From Desulfobacteraceae bacterium (GTDB taxonomy: Bacteria; Desulfobacterota; Desulfobacteria; Desulfobacterales; SG8-13): a stretch of 6,189 nt of DNA. Positions 1-6,180 of the stretch are shown one piece after another. The first letter of the stretch is position 1. Each line of letters opens with the position of its first letter. Below the pieces are notes generated by a model that saw nothing but the letters and a program-made list of their open reading frames with translations, was not told the DNA's origin and made no database searches. The stretch is from the NCBI GenBank assembly GCA_029287875.1, contig JARFQH010000256.1:1-6189 (forward strand). Reading direction: 5' to 3'. The translations under genes were made by a program, and so were the position numbers.

Positions 1-41
1 AGGTCAACTCGTCGGCAGCGTCAGATGTGTATAAGAGACAG
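1..41 (+). other. Illumina Nextera adapter (sequencing artefact)
   Basis: Bases 9-22 read TCGTCGGCAGCGTC and bases 23-41 read AGATGTGTATAAGAGACAG. Together these are the Nextera read-1 transposase adapter, including the complete 19-bp Tn5 mosaic end. The eight bases before it (1-8) sit where an i5 index would lie in a library molecule; calling them an index is inference. None of this is genomic. The adapter joins directly to the truncated trkH gene, whose frame stays open through it by chance, so a naive gene caller would append false residues. Confidence 0.97.
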
Positions 42-940
<899 letters not shown>

Positions 941-942
941 TT

Positions 943-2307
943 TTAGAAGAACTCCAGCTTGACCGCCATAATCTTCTCGATACCGGGGATCGCCTTCCGG
1001 GTGGCGAAGATGATGATCCGGTCGCCGGGTTCGATAACGCTCTCTCCGGAGGGGATGATGATTTTCTCCTGGCGAATGATGCCGGCCACAATCGCCCCTT
1101 TTGGAAAGGAGATGCGTTTGAGGGGTTTAGAGACGATGTCGGAGGTTTCCATGGCCACAGCTTCCATGACCTCGGCCTGCTCGCCCTTGATCGATATGGC
1201 CGAAATGACTTTTCCGCGCCGTATGTGTTGCAGAATGGAGTTGATGGCCGACAGCCGTGGACTGACCACCTGCTCGATGCCGATGGTGGTCATCAGGGAC
1301 AGATAGCTGAACTTGCTGATCTTGGTGATCGTCTTGCGGGCACCCATGCGGCGCGCCAGAAGGGAGGCCAGGATATTGGTCTCCTCGTCGTCGGTAAGCG
1401 TGATCACCACATCGATGTCCTGGATATTCTCCTCGGCCAGCAGGCTCTGGTCGGACCCGTCGCCACAGAGCACCACCACCTTGTTGAGTTTTTGGGCCAG
1501 CAGGCTGCAGCGTTCGGGGTTTCTTTCGATGATCTTGCTCTGAATCGAGCGCTGATCGAGCAAGGCAGCCAATCGAAACCCGATGCGGCCGCCGCCGATG
1601 ATGAGCACCCGGTTAAGCGGTTGGGCGTGTTTGTCGAATACCGAAAGGGCAGCGTAGAGCTTGTCTTCCTCGCTGATGAAATAGACCAGGTCGCCGGCCA
1701 TCAGCCGGTCATTGCCGTGGGGAATGATGAGTTCGTCCTCGCGCACCACGGCTGCAATCAACGGTCGTTCATCGCCGAGCATCGACGGCAGGTCGGAAAG
1801 CTGGACCCCTGCCAAGCGGGCCGTCTTTTCAAGGTAAACTCCGATGAACTTGATGCGCCCGTCGGCGAACTCGCCGACGTCCACCGCACCGGGCACCTGC
1901 ATCAGGCGGTCGATGGTCTTGACCACCTCGATCTCGGGATTGATAACGGTGTCGATGTGGGGAGCGTGTTGCTGGAAGTGCTCGTGATAGTCGTCATAAT
2001 CCGCGTTGCGAATGCGGGCCAGCTTTTTCGTGGAGGACGAGAGCATGCTGGCCATCAGGCAGGCCACCAGATTGGTCTCATCCTTGTTTGTCACCGCTAA
2101 AAGAATTTCGGCCGACTTGATACCGGCTTCCATGAGCACCACCGGGCTGCTGCCGGATCCGTGGATCACCTGGACATCGATGTTTTCGGATACCCGGCGC
2201 AGGGCATCGGCGTTTTTGTCGACCACCACCACGTCCTTATTTTCATGGGCGAGATGACTGGCAATGTGAAATCCGACCTCACCGGCCCCGACGATCACAA
2301 TTTTCAA
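943..2307 (-). CDS. trkA: Trk potassium uptake regulatory subunit TrkA
   Basis: This cytoplasmic peripheral protein gates the TrkH channel by binding NAD(H) and other nucleotides. Its 454 residues match the usual length of the duplicated form: RCK-N domain (about 1-120), RCK-C (about 140-225), a second RCK-N (about 232-350) and a second RCK-C (about 365-450). The first Rossmann loop is GAGEVG at 7-12, with Asp30 at the end of the second strand, where an acidic residue contacts the NAD ribose. The second loop is GGGRIG at 238-243, followed by Glu261. Both nucleotide sites therefore look intact. The start codon is TTG (2307-2305), chosen because it gives the family's MKIVIVGAG beginning and has a strong GGGGAGGGG ribosome site seven bases upstream. 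No in-frame ATG gives a better fit. The stop lies two bases before the trkH ATG, so trkA-trkH form an operon. Confidence 0.96.
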   Translation of the reverse strand: MKIVIVGAGEVGFHIASHLAHENKDVVVVDKNADALRRVSENIDVQVIHGSGSSPVVLMEAGIKSAEILLAVTNKDETNLVACLMASMLSSSTKKLARIRNADYDDYHEHFQQHAPHIDTVINPEIEVVKTIDRLMQVPGAVDVGEFADGRIKFIGVYLEKTARLAGVQLSDLPSMLGDERPLIAAVVREDELIIPHGNDRLMAGDLVYFISEEDKLYAALSVFDKHAQPLNRVLIIGGGRIGFRLAALLDQRSIQSKIIERNPERCSLLAQKLNKVVVLCGDGSDQSLLAEENIQDIDVVITLTDDEETNILASLLARRMGARKTITKISKFSYLSLMTTIGIEQVVSPRLSAINSILQHIRRGKVISAISIKGEQAEVMEAVAMETSDIVSKPLKRISFPKGAIVAGIIRQEKIIIPSGESVIEPGDRIIIFATRKAIPGIEKIMAVKLEFF

Positions 2308-2396
2308 ACCTGAACCCCTCCCCTGCCCGAATTGGCTTTACACACCGTGTCTGCCGCAAAGCGAGCACTCGGAAGAACGGCGACGAAAACGGCCCA

Positions 2397-2425
2397 GATT
2401 TACACTAACAACCCGTGTGTGTCAA
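2397..2425 (-). promoter_or_regulatory. Possible sigma70 promoter for trkA-trkH
   Basis: On the minus strand a perfect TTGACA -35 hexamer (2425-2420) is followed by two candidate -10 hexamers. TGTAAA (2404-2399) lies 15 bases downstream and matches consensus at 4 of 6 positions. TAAATC (2402-2397) lies at the ideal 17 bases but matches only 3 of 6. Either would give a leader of roughly 80-90 bases before the trkA TTG. The -35 is convincing and the -10 is weak. Confidence 0.35.
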
Positions 2426-2472
2426 ATTCAGATCATCGAAAGGGCGCAAATATCTCGTGACAACAATTACAA

Positions 2473-2486
2473 GGGTTCAGGGTTCA
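2473..2486 (+). repeat. Two-unit heptad repeat GGGTTCA
   Basis: Two exact adjacent copies of GGGTTCA. The unit resembles the GGGTTNN units of the larger array at 4120-4231, in the same orientation on the plus strand. It may be a remnant of the same repeat type. Two copies alone could arise by chance. Confidence 0.4.
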
Positions 2487-2495
2487 GCCCAGCCG

Positions 2496-2515
2496 CTGGC
2501 CTGAAAAGCGGCCAG
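2496..2515 (-). other. GC-rich hairpin downstream of bioN (possible weak transcript end)
   Basis: CTGGCC (2496-2501) pairs perfectly with GGCCAG (2510-2515) across an 8-base loop, and a G-T pair could extend the stem. It lies about 100 bases past the bioN stop. Read on the minus strand, no T-run follows the stem, so it is not a standard intrinsic terminator. It may stabilise the 3' end of the biotin transcript or be incidental. Confidence 0.3.
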
Positions 2516-2556
2516 TTTGATCGAAAAGGAAACGTTTAAGTTTCGGTGAAAAAATC

Positions 2557-2612
2557 CAAATCGCAAATTACAAATAACAAATAAATCACAATGACCAAAA
2601 TTCAAAATGACA
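2557..2612. repeat. AT-rich degenerate heptad array next to the bioN stop codon
   Basis: On the plus strand four consecutive units of CAAATNN (starting at 2557, 2564, 2571 and 2578) are followed by ATCACAA, TGACCAA, AATTCAA and AATGACA. The CAA core keeps recurring at about 7-base intervals, with one phase slip. The array ends seven bases from the TAA stop of bioN (2621-2619). Its composition is very AT-rich and unlike the flanking coding DNA. On the bioN transcript it would form a U-rich unstructured 3' tail. It encodes nothing convincing. Confidence 0.75.
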
Positions 2613-2618
2613 AACCCG

Positions 2619-3374
2619 TTACATCAGCCACAGCAGACCGATCGCGCCGGTAACGCCGCTTAAGATCCACCAGTCCCGCGGACGGGCCAGGAGCACCGGG
2701 TCGGTGCGTATCTCCGTGTAACACCTGGCTTCCATGGCTTCGGTGAACCGGTCGGCCGACAGAAACAGTCGCCGCAGGAAGGGAATCGCAAAACAGGTAA
2801 GACGATAGAACGGATTTCGGCGGGATTCGACGCCGCGGGCACGCTGTGCATCCAGGGTCGCACCGGCCTGCAGGAAGACCAACGGAATGAAGCGCAGCAC
2901 AAGCCCCAACATGGTGCCGATCCGTTGAGCGGGAAGCCCCGGAAAGGGCCGCAGGAACCACACCACGGCCGCTTTGATGGCCGCCGCGCGCGTGGTCGCC
3001 ACGAACAGGAGCCCGAAAAAAACGACCAGGAAGAGCCGCCAGACGGTCACGGCACCGGCCTGCATCCCCTCCCGGGAGACCGGCAGCCACGGCAAATCCG
3101 GCAGCGGAGTGCCGGGAGTGGTAAAGGCCCTCGCGGTAAAAATCAGCCCAAGCAGCAGCAGGAAATACCGCAGCTCGGTGAGAATCCCCCGCAGCGAAAG
3201 GCCGAGGCGTCGCGCCGCCACGGCCGAGATCAGCGACATCACGGCCAGCGGCAGGGGTTCACAGTTCATCGCCGTCAGCATGAGCATGAACAGGGCACCA
3301 AATTTGAAGCGAACATCCAGCCCGTGAAGCACGGACCTTCCGGGCCGGTACCCGAACGCGTTCAGCTGAGCCAC
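2619..3374 (-). CDS. bioN: Energy-coupling factor transporter membrane protein EcfT/BioN
   Basis: This is the T component of an ECF-type vitamin importer, here most likely for biotin. It couples ATP hydrolysis by the A subunit to movement of the substrate-binding BioY subunit in the inner membrane. The 251-residue protein has several hydrophobic helices and the two Ala-Arg coupling-helix signatures that contact the ATPase: ARG at residues 179-181 (within DAQRARGVESR) and ARC at 216-218 (within EAMEARCYTE). The second has Cys where Gly is usual. The GTG at 3374-3372 is chosen because GGAGG (3386-3382) lies seven bases upstream and the product begins MAQLNAFGYRPG. An in-frame GTG at 3407 would add 11 residues but has no comparable site. 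The start overlaps the end of bioM by 13 bases, implying translational coupling and balanced A:T synthesis. Family assignment is firm; the specific BioN call rests on bioY, bioM and birA as neighbours. Confidence 0.9.
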   Translation of the reverse strand: MAQLNAFGYRPGRSVLHGLDVRFKFGALFMLMLTAMNCEPLPLAVMSLISAVAARRLGLSLRGILTELRYFLLLLGLIFTARAFTTPGTPLPDLPWLPVSREGMQAGAVTVWRLFLVVFFGLLFVATTRAAAIKAAVVWFLRPFPGLPAQRIGTMLGLVLRFIPLVFLQAGATLDAQRARGVESRRNPFYRLTCFAIPFLRRLFLSADRFTEAMEARCYTEIRTDPVLLARPRDWWILSGVTGAIGLLWLM

Positions 3375-4111
3375 GACTCTGCCTCCAGGCCGAGCCGGGA
3401 CACGCACGGCGCCCGCACGCCGAAGGACTCGACCTCTCCGACGATGCCGGCTGGCGGCCCGTCTTTGACGACGCGGCCATCGTTCATCAAGATCAGCCGG
3501 TCGGCGTGGTAAATGATTTTTTCAAGGTCATGGGTGGCCACCACCAGGGTGTGCCCGGCCTGCTGCAGCCGCAGCATTTCGCGCAGCACCTGCCGGGTGC
3601 CCGGATAGTCGAGGCCGGCAAAGGGTTCATCGAAGGCGACAATCTGCGGGTGCATGGCCAGAACCCCGGCGATCGACAGCCGGCGCTTCTCACCACCGGA
3701 AAGGGCCTGCGGCGTCTGATCGGCGAGAGTCGTCAAACCCACCGTATCGAGGGCCGCCTCCACCCGCGCACCGACTTCGGCCGCGGGCAGACTCAGGTTC
3801 TCCGGCCCGAAGGCCACATCCGCGGCCACGGTCTCGCCGACGATCTGGCTGTCGGCGTCCTGAAAGATCATCCCCACCAACCGGCGAGCCCGGCGCAGGT
3901 CACTCGCCACAGTCACGCCGTCGATCCTGACGGTGCCCGATTGAGGCCGCAGCAAACCGTTGAGGTGTTTCAGGAGAGTCGTCTTGCCCGAGCCATTGGG
4001 GCCGATGATAACCACCAAAGTGCCTTTTTCGATTCCCAGGCTGATCCGGTCAAGACCGAGGGTACCGTCCGGATAGCGAAAACAAAGGGTGTCGATGTCG
4101 ATGATGGGCAT
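3362..4111 (-). CDS. bioM: Energy-coupling factor ABC transporter ATPase EcfA/BioM
   Basis: This cytoplasmic ATPase powers an ECF importer, probably as a homodimer since only one A gene is present. All ABC motifs are intact in the 249 residues: Walker A GPNGSGKTT at 37-45, Q-loop Gln84 within FQDADSQ, signature LSGGE at 137-141, Walker B IVAFDEP at 157-163, D-loop GLD at 166-168 and switch His194. The FQ-D-DSQ-V motif after the Q-loop is typical of EcfA/CbiO-type ATPases rather than solute-binding-protein importers. The ATG at 4111 gives the usual family N-terminus, but no Shine-Dalgarno sequence precedes it. The upstream spacer is a heptad repeat array that begins eight bases before the ATG. 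The gene's end overlaps the bioN start. The biotin specificity is inferred from the adjacent bioY. Confidence 0.92.
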   Translation of the reverse strand: MPIIDIDTLCFRYPDGTLGLDRISLGIEKGTLVVIIGPNGSGKTTLLKHLNGLLRPQSGTVRIDGVTVASDLRRARRLVGMIFQDADSQIVGETVAADVAFGPENLSLPAAEVGARVEAALDTVGLTTLADQTPQALSGGEKRRLSIAGVLAMHPQIVAFDEPFAGLDYPGTRQVLREMLRLQQAGHTLVVATHDLEKIIYHADRLILMNDGRVVKDGPPAGIVGEVESFGVRAPCVSRLGLEAESWLS

Positions 4112-4119
4112 GATCGGCT

Positions 4120-4231
4120 GGGTTACGGGTTGTGGGTTGCGGACTATGGATTACGGACTATGGGTTCTGAGTTTCGAGTTTCAAGTTTCAAGTTTTTAGT
4201 GTCAAGTTTCTATTTGCGGGTTTCGGGTTGT
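4120..4231. repeat. 16-unit degenerate heptad array in the bioY-bioM spacer
   Basis: From 4120 the plus strand parses without any phase slip into 16 consecutive 7-base units: GGGTTAC, GGGTTGT, GGGTTGC, GGACTAT, GGATTAC, GGACTAT, GGGTTCT, GAGTTTC, GAGTTTC, AAGTTTC, AAGTTTT, TAGTGTC, AAGTTTC, TATTTGC, GGGTTTC, GGGTTGT. The consensus is roughly RRGTTTC. Units drift gradually from GGGTTNN to AAGTTTC and back. The array fills nearly the whole 98-base spacer between bioY and bioM and extends about 20 bases into the end of bioY. On the transcript (minus strand) it is rich in A and C and poor in G, so it should be unstructured. Confidence 0.9.
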
Positions 4232-4785
4232 TGGCCGTCGGTCGGACCCGCACGGCCAACAATCGGGCGCAGGGCCCGGGCGATGGGAACCGCCACGGCA
4301 ATTTTCACGGCATCCCCCGGCAGGAAGGGCAGCATGCCGGCCGCCAGCGCTTTGGGCCAAGACAGGCCGGTCAGCAGCTTAAGACCCAGGAGACCGCAAG
4401 CATAGAGCGCCGCAGTGCCGCACAGCATGGCCGCCACGTCCCCCAACGGACGCCGGCCGGCTTTTTGAGAGATCCAGCCGATCAGAAACACCGCCGGCAG
4501 ATAGCCGATCAGGTATCCGCCGGTAGGGCCCAGAAAACGACCGATGCCGCCCGTGCCGCCGGCAAAAACCGGCAGGCCGCAGGTGCCGGCCAGCAGGTAA
4601 ATCCCCACGCTGGCCAGACCCCAGCGAGCGCCCAGCAGCAGCCCCGCCAGATATACGAACAGATTCTGCAGGACGATCGGAACCGGCCCGATCGGCAGAG
4701 CCAGAAAGGCACCTACTGCCGTCAGGGCCGCAAAAAGGGCCGCAAAAACGATCATGCGCAGCGGCGGGGTTCTCGATCGGCTCAT
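4210..4785 (-). CDS. bioY: Biotin transporter substrate-binding component BioY
   Basis: This is the S component of the biotin ECF transporter, an integral inner-membrane protein that binds biotin and docks on BioMN. The 191-residue product is almost entirely hydrophobic helices. It shows the BioY hallmarks: PIGPVPIVLQNLFVYLAGLLLG (broken here as residues 31-52), the glycine-rich GPTGGYLIGY at 86-95 and LPFLPGDAVK near 152-161. Length is normal for the family. The ATG at 4785 is preceded by AGGAG ten bases upstream. The last seven residues (QQPETRK, 185-191) and the TAG stop (4212-4210) are encoded by units of the heptad array, so the native C-terminus may have been replaced or extended. It lies 112 bases downstream of birA and is probably in the same transcript. 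Confidence 0.95.
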   Translation of the reverse strand: MSRSRTPPLRMIVFAALFAALTAVGAFLALPIGPVPIVLQNLFVYLAGLLLGARWGLASVGIYLLAGTCGLPVFAGGTGGIGRFLGPTGGYLIGYLPAVFLIGWISQKAGRRPLGDVAAMLCGTAALYACGLLGLKLLTGLSWPKALAAGMLPFLPGDAVKIAVAVPIARALRPIVGRAGPTDGQQPETRK

Positions 4786-4804
4786 GCCCGTTTTTCTCCT
4801 CTCG

Positions 4805-4818
4805 TCGTCTGTAGACGA
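4805..4818. repeat. Short palindrome between birA and bioY
   Basis: TCGTCT and AGACGA flank a 2-base centre, making a near-complete 14-bp palindrome about 20 bases upstream of the bioY ATG. A looser inverted pair TTGAC/GTCAA with a 5-base centre lies at 4857-4871. Either could be a binding site or an RNA hairpin. No clear promoter accompanies them, and neither resembles a BirA box. Confidence 0.3.
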
Positions 4819-4897
4819 TCAATACGATCTCAAGGTTCATCGAGAGTGGCTGGTTCTTGACAAGCCGTCAACGGTCGTCTCCTCGAAGGACCTCGGC

Positions 4898-5827
4898 TCA
4901 CAGGTGAAAACAATCGCCGTAGATGACGGTCCTGCGTGAACCGTCGGCGAGCTGAAGGATCAACGACCCGTGTTCATCCACATCGACCGCCGTTCCGGCC
5001 ACGGTTTCACGCTCGGTGACGATTTCGACCCGGCGGCCGAGGGTGACGCTGTGGGTCTTCCATTCCGCTATGATGTCCGCCTCTTCGATCGTCGCCAGCC
5101 GCGCCTCCAGCGCCTCCAGGTAAGCCTGCAAAAGGCGGATGCGCGATGCCGGTCGGCCCAGAATCTCCTTGAGGGTCGTCGCAACGGCCGCCGCCCCGGA
5201 CGGGTCGTTGTTGACGTTGAGACCGATGCCCACATTGACGTAGGCAATCCGGTCGGTTTCGGCCTCCATTTCCGACAGCATGCCCGCCAGCTTGCGTTCC
5301 TTCACCAGTATGTCGTTGGGCCACTTGACGGCAGCCGCCACATCGTAGAGGCGCTTCAGCGTCAGGGCCAGGACCAGTGCGGCACAAAAACTCACGCGCG
5401 GGCTCAGCAGCGGCGGGAGCGAGGGACGCAGGACCACCGTGAAGTAGAGGCCGCCCGGTTCCGAATGCCAGCTGCGCTGCAGTCGCCCGCGGCCTTTCGT
5501 CTGGCGGTCGGCGACCACCACCGAAAAAGGCGGGCACCCGTCGCGAGCCAGCTTGCGGGCGATGTCCATGGTCGAGGAGACTTCCGGAAAATAGTGCACC
5601 GTCTCTTCGCGTCCGCGAAATTCCCACGGCAGCGGCGTGTCCGGCGAACCGTCGAGACGGTAGCCTTTGGCAGACGCCTCGATCGCATAGCCGAGTTCCT
5701 GCAGTTTCCGGACCTGCTTCCAGATTGCCGTCCGGGAAAGGCCCAGGGCGGTGCTGAGGATTTTTCCAGAAACGGTGTCGCCCTCTGTCCGCAACAAGTG
5801 CAGGATTTGTCCTTTGGTGTCGCTCAT
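4898..5827 (-). CDS. birA: Bifunctional biotin-protein ligase / biotin operon repressor BirA
   Basis: This cytoplasmic enzyme activates biotin with ATP to biotinyl-5'-AMP and transfers it to a lysine of biotin carboxyl carrier proteins. The 309 residues contain three parts. An N-terminal winged helix (about 1-60, recognition region LGLSRTAIWKQVRKLQELGY, ending AKGYRL) marks the class that also represses transcription. The ligase core (about 78-260) has SST at 84-86, the biotinyl-AMP loop GRGRLQRSW at 112-120, KWPNDI at 168-173, KLAGML at 179-184 and GIGLNVN at 200-206. A C-terminal SH3-like domain (about 263-309) follows. Catalytic motifs look intact. The ATG at 5827 has only a weak AGAAAG ribosome site, but it gives the normal N-terminus. 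A predicted BirA operator lies directly upstream, suggesting autoregulation of birA and the importer genes behind it. Confidence 0.95.
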   Translation of the reverse strand: MSDTKGQILHLLRTEGDTVSGKILSTALGLSRTAIWKQVRKLQELGYAIEASAKGYRLDGSPDTPLPWEFRGREETVHYFPEVSSTMDIARKLARDGCPPFSVVVADRQTKGRGRLQRSWHSEPGGLYFTVVLRPSLPPLLSPRVSFCAALVLALTLKRLYDVAAAVKWPNDILVKERKLAGMLSEMEAETDRIAYVNVGIGLNVNNDPSGAAAVATTLKEILGRPASRIRLLQAYLEALEARLATIEEADIIAEWKTHSVTLGRRVEIVTERETVAGTAVDVDEHGSLILQLADGSRRTVIYGDCFHL

Positions 5828-5841
5828 AGTCGTTCTTTCTG

Positions 5842-5875
5842 TTCGTTAACCACCACAATGCGATAAGTTAACGAA
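5842..5875. promoter_or_regulatory. Predicted BirA operator (BirA box)
   Basis: TTCGTTAAC (5842-5850) and GTTAACGAA (5867-5875) form a perfect 9-bp inverted repeat with 16 bases between. Aligned to the known BirA box (half-sites ending in ACC and starting with GGT, 14-15 bases apart), the core reads GTTAACC-N14-AGTTAAC: correct spacing, and one mismatch at the inner edge of the right half. It lies 15 bases upstream of the gene for an HTH-containing BirA and covers the -10 of the candidate promoter, which is the expected architecture for repression. Confidence 0.82.
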
Positions 5876-5893
5876 ATAAACGGGCGCCGTCAA
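5865..5893 (-). promoter_or_regulatory. Candidate sigma70 promoter for birA-bioYMN
   Basis: On the minus strand TTGACG (5893-5888, 5 of 6 to consensus) and TAACTT (5870-5865, 3 of 6) are separated by the ideal 17 bases. Transcription would start near 5858, giving a leader of about 30 bases. The -10 lies inside the outer half of the predicted BirA box, so bound BirA would block polymerase. The weak -10 is the main doubt. Confidence 0.5.
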
Positions 5894-5912
5894 TTAGAAA
5901 ACCGACGTCTCC

Positions 5913-5938
5913 AAAAGAACCTCTTTCAAAAAAGGCTC
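5913..5938 (-). terminator. Probable intrinsic terminator after the small membrane gene
   Basis: On the minus strand GAGCCTTTT pairs with AAGAGGTTC around a TTGA loop (5938-5917), making a 9-bp stem with two G-T pairs. It is followed at once by TTTT (5916-5913). It lies about 33 bases past the stop of the gene at 5971-6180 and before the birA promoter, so it would separate the two transcription units. The stem is half A-T and the T-run is short, so termination may be partial. Confidence 0.5.
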
Positions 5939-5970
5939 TCGTCCGGAAGAAATTGTCCTTGAAAAGTGCC

Positions 5971-6180
5971 TTACTTGAGAACTCGGACGATACGCGGGCG
6001 GTATTCGGTCTTGCGAGCCATGCGGCTGCTGCGCACCCGGATCAGGATGAAAGCGAGCACGAAGCAGACGCCGCCCAGGAGAAGGGAGAAAGAAGATGGA
6101 TCATAGTGCAGCGCCGGGCCCAGTATCTGTCCGACGATCGCGCCTAAAATCAGGAGCAGGATCGGAAAAACGTAGAGCAT
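5971..6180 (-). CDS. Small hypothetical membrane protein with two transmembrane segments
   Basis: I do not recognise a named family with confidence. The 69-residue product has two clear hydrophobic helices (about 2-23 and 31-49), joined by a short polar turn (HYDPSS). A basic C-terminal tail with several Arg and Lys (50-69) is likely cytoplasmic by the positive-inside rule. The glycine pattern GAIVGQILGPAL faintly recalls the membrane anchor of PIN/TRAM-domain (YacL-like) proteins, but no PIN domain follows. The ATG at 6180 lies nine bases from the contig end and no ribosome site is visible in those nine bases. The frame is open to the edge, so the true start may be further upstream and the gene incomplete. 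A terminator-like hairpin follows the stop, which supports a real transcribed gene. Confidence 0.55.
   Translation of the reverse strand: MLYVFPILLLILGAIVGQILGPALHYDPSSFSLLLGGVCFVLAFILIRVRSSRMARKTEYRPRIVRVLK

Larger units (their letters stand above)
2308..2618. other. Intergenic region between bioN and trkA
   Basis: No gene is supported in these 311 bases; short open frames here lack ribosome sites and family resemblance. The region holds a possible trkA promoter (2397-2425), a two-unit GGGTTCA repeat (2473-2486), a GC-rich hairpin (2496-2515) and an AT-rich heptad array (2557-2612) abutting the bioN stop codon. An 8-bp palindrome AAACGTTT lies at 2530-2537. The change from GC-rich coding DNA to A-rich DNA is abrupt at about 2618. 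Confidence 0.8.

Noticed and set aside
23..41. A Tn5 mosaic end, suggesting a transposon boundary
   Set aside because: It is joined to the Nextera read-1 adapter and lies at the contig edge, so it comes from library preparation.
1225..2100. Long plus-strand open frame opposite trkA
   Set aside because: It lies wholly within a well-supported gene on the other strand. Its protein has no recognisable family and it has no plausible start region.
2529..2544. GAAAC/GTTTC hairpin as a terminator for bioN
   Set aside because: On the minus strand it is only a 5-bp AT-rich stem followed by a short broken T-run, too weak to call.
3375..3407. A longer bioN starting at the GTG at 3407
   Set aside because: No good ribosome site there. 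The GTG at 3374 has GGAGG at ideal distance and gives a family-like start.
4120..4231. A CRISPR array or coding repeat
   Set aside because: The units are only 7 bases and degenerate, with no repeat-spacer structure. The frame is also interrupted, by the bioY stop among others.
3506..4405. Long plus-strand open frame opposite bioM and bioY
   Set aside because: It is low-complexity, rich in Gln, His and Arg, crosses the heptad array, and overlaps two strongly supported minus-strand genes.
4970..5866. Long plus-strand open frame opposite birA
   Set aside because: An antisense shadow produced by high GC; the birA product has every expected motif.
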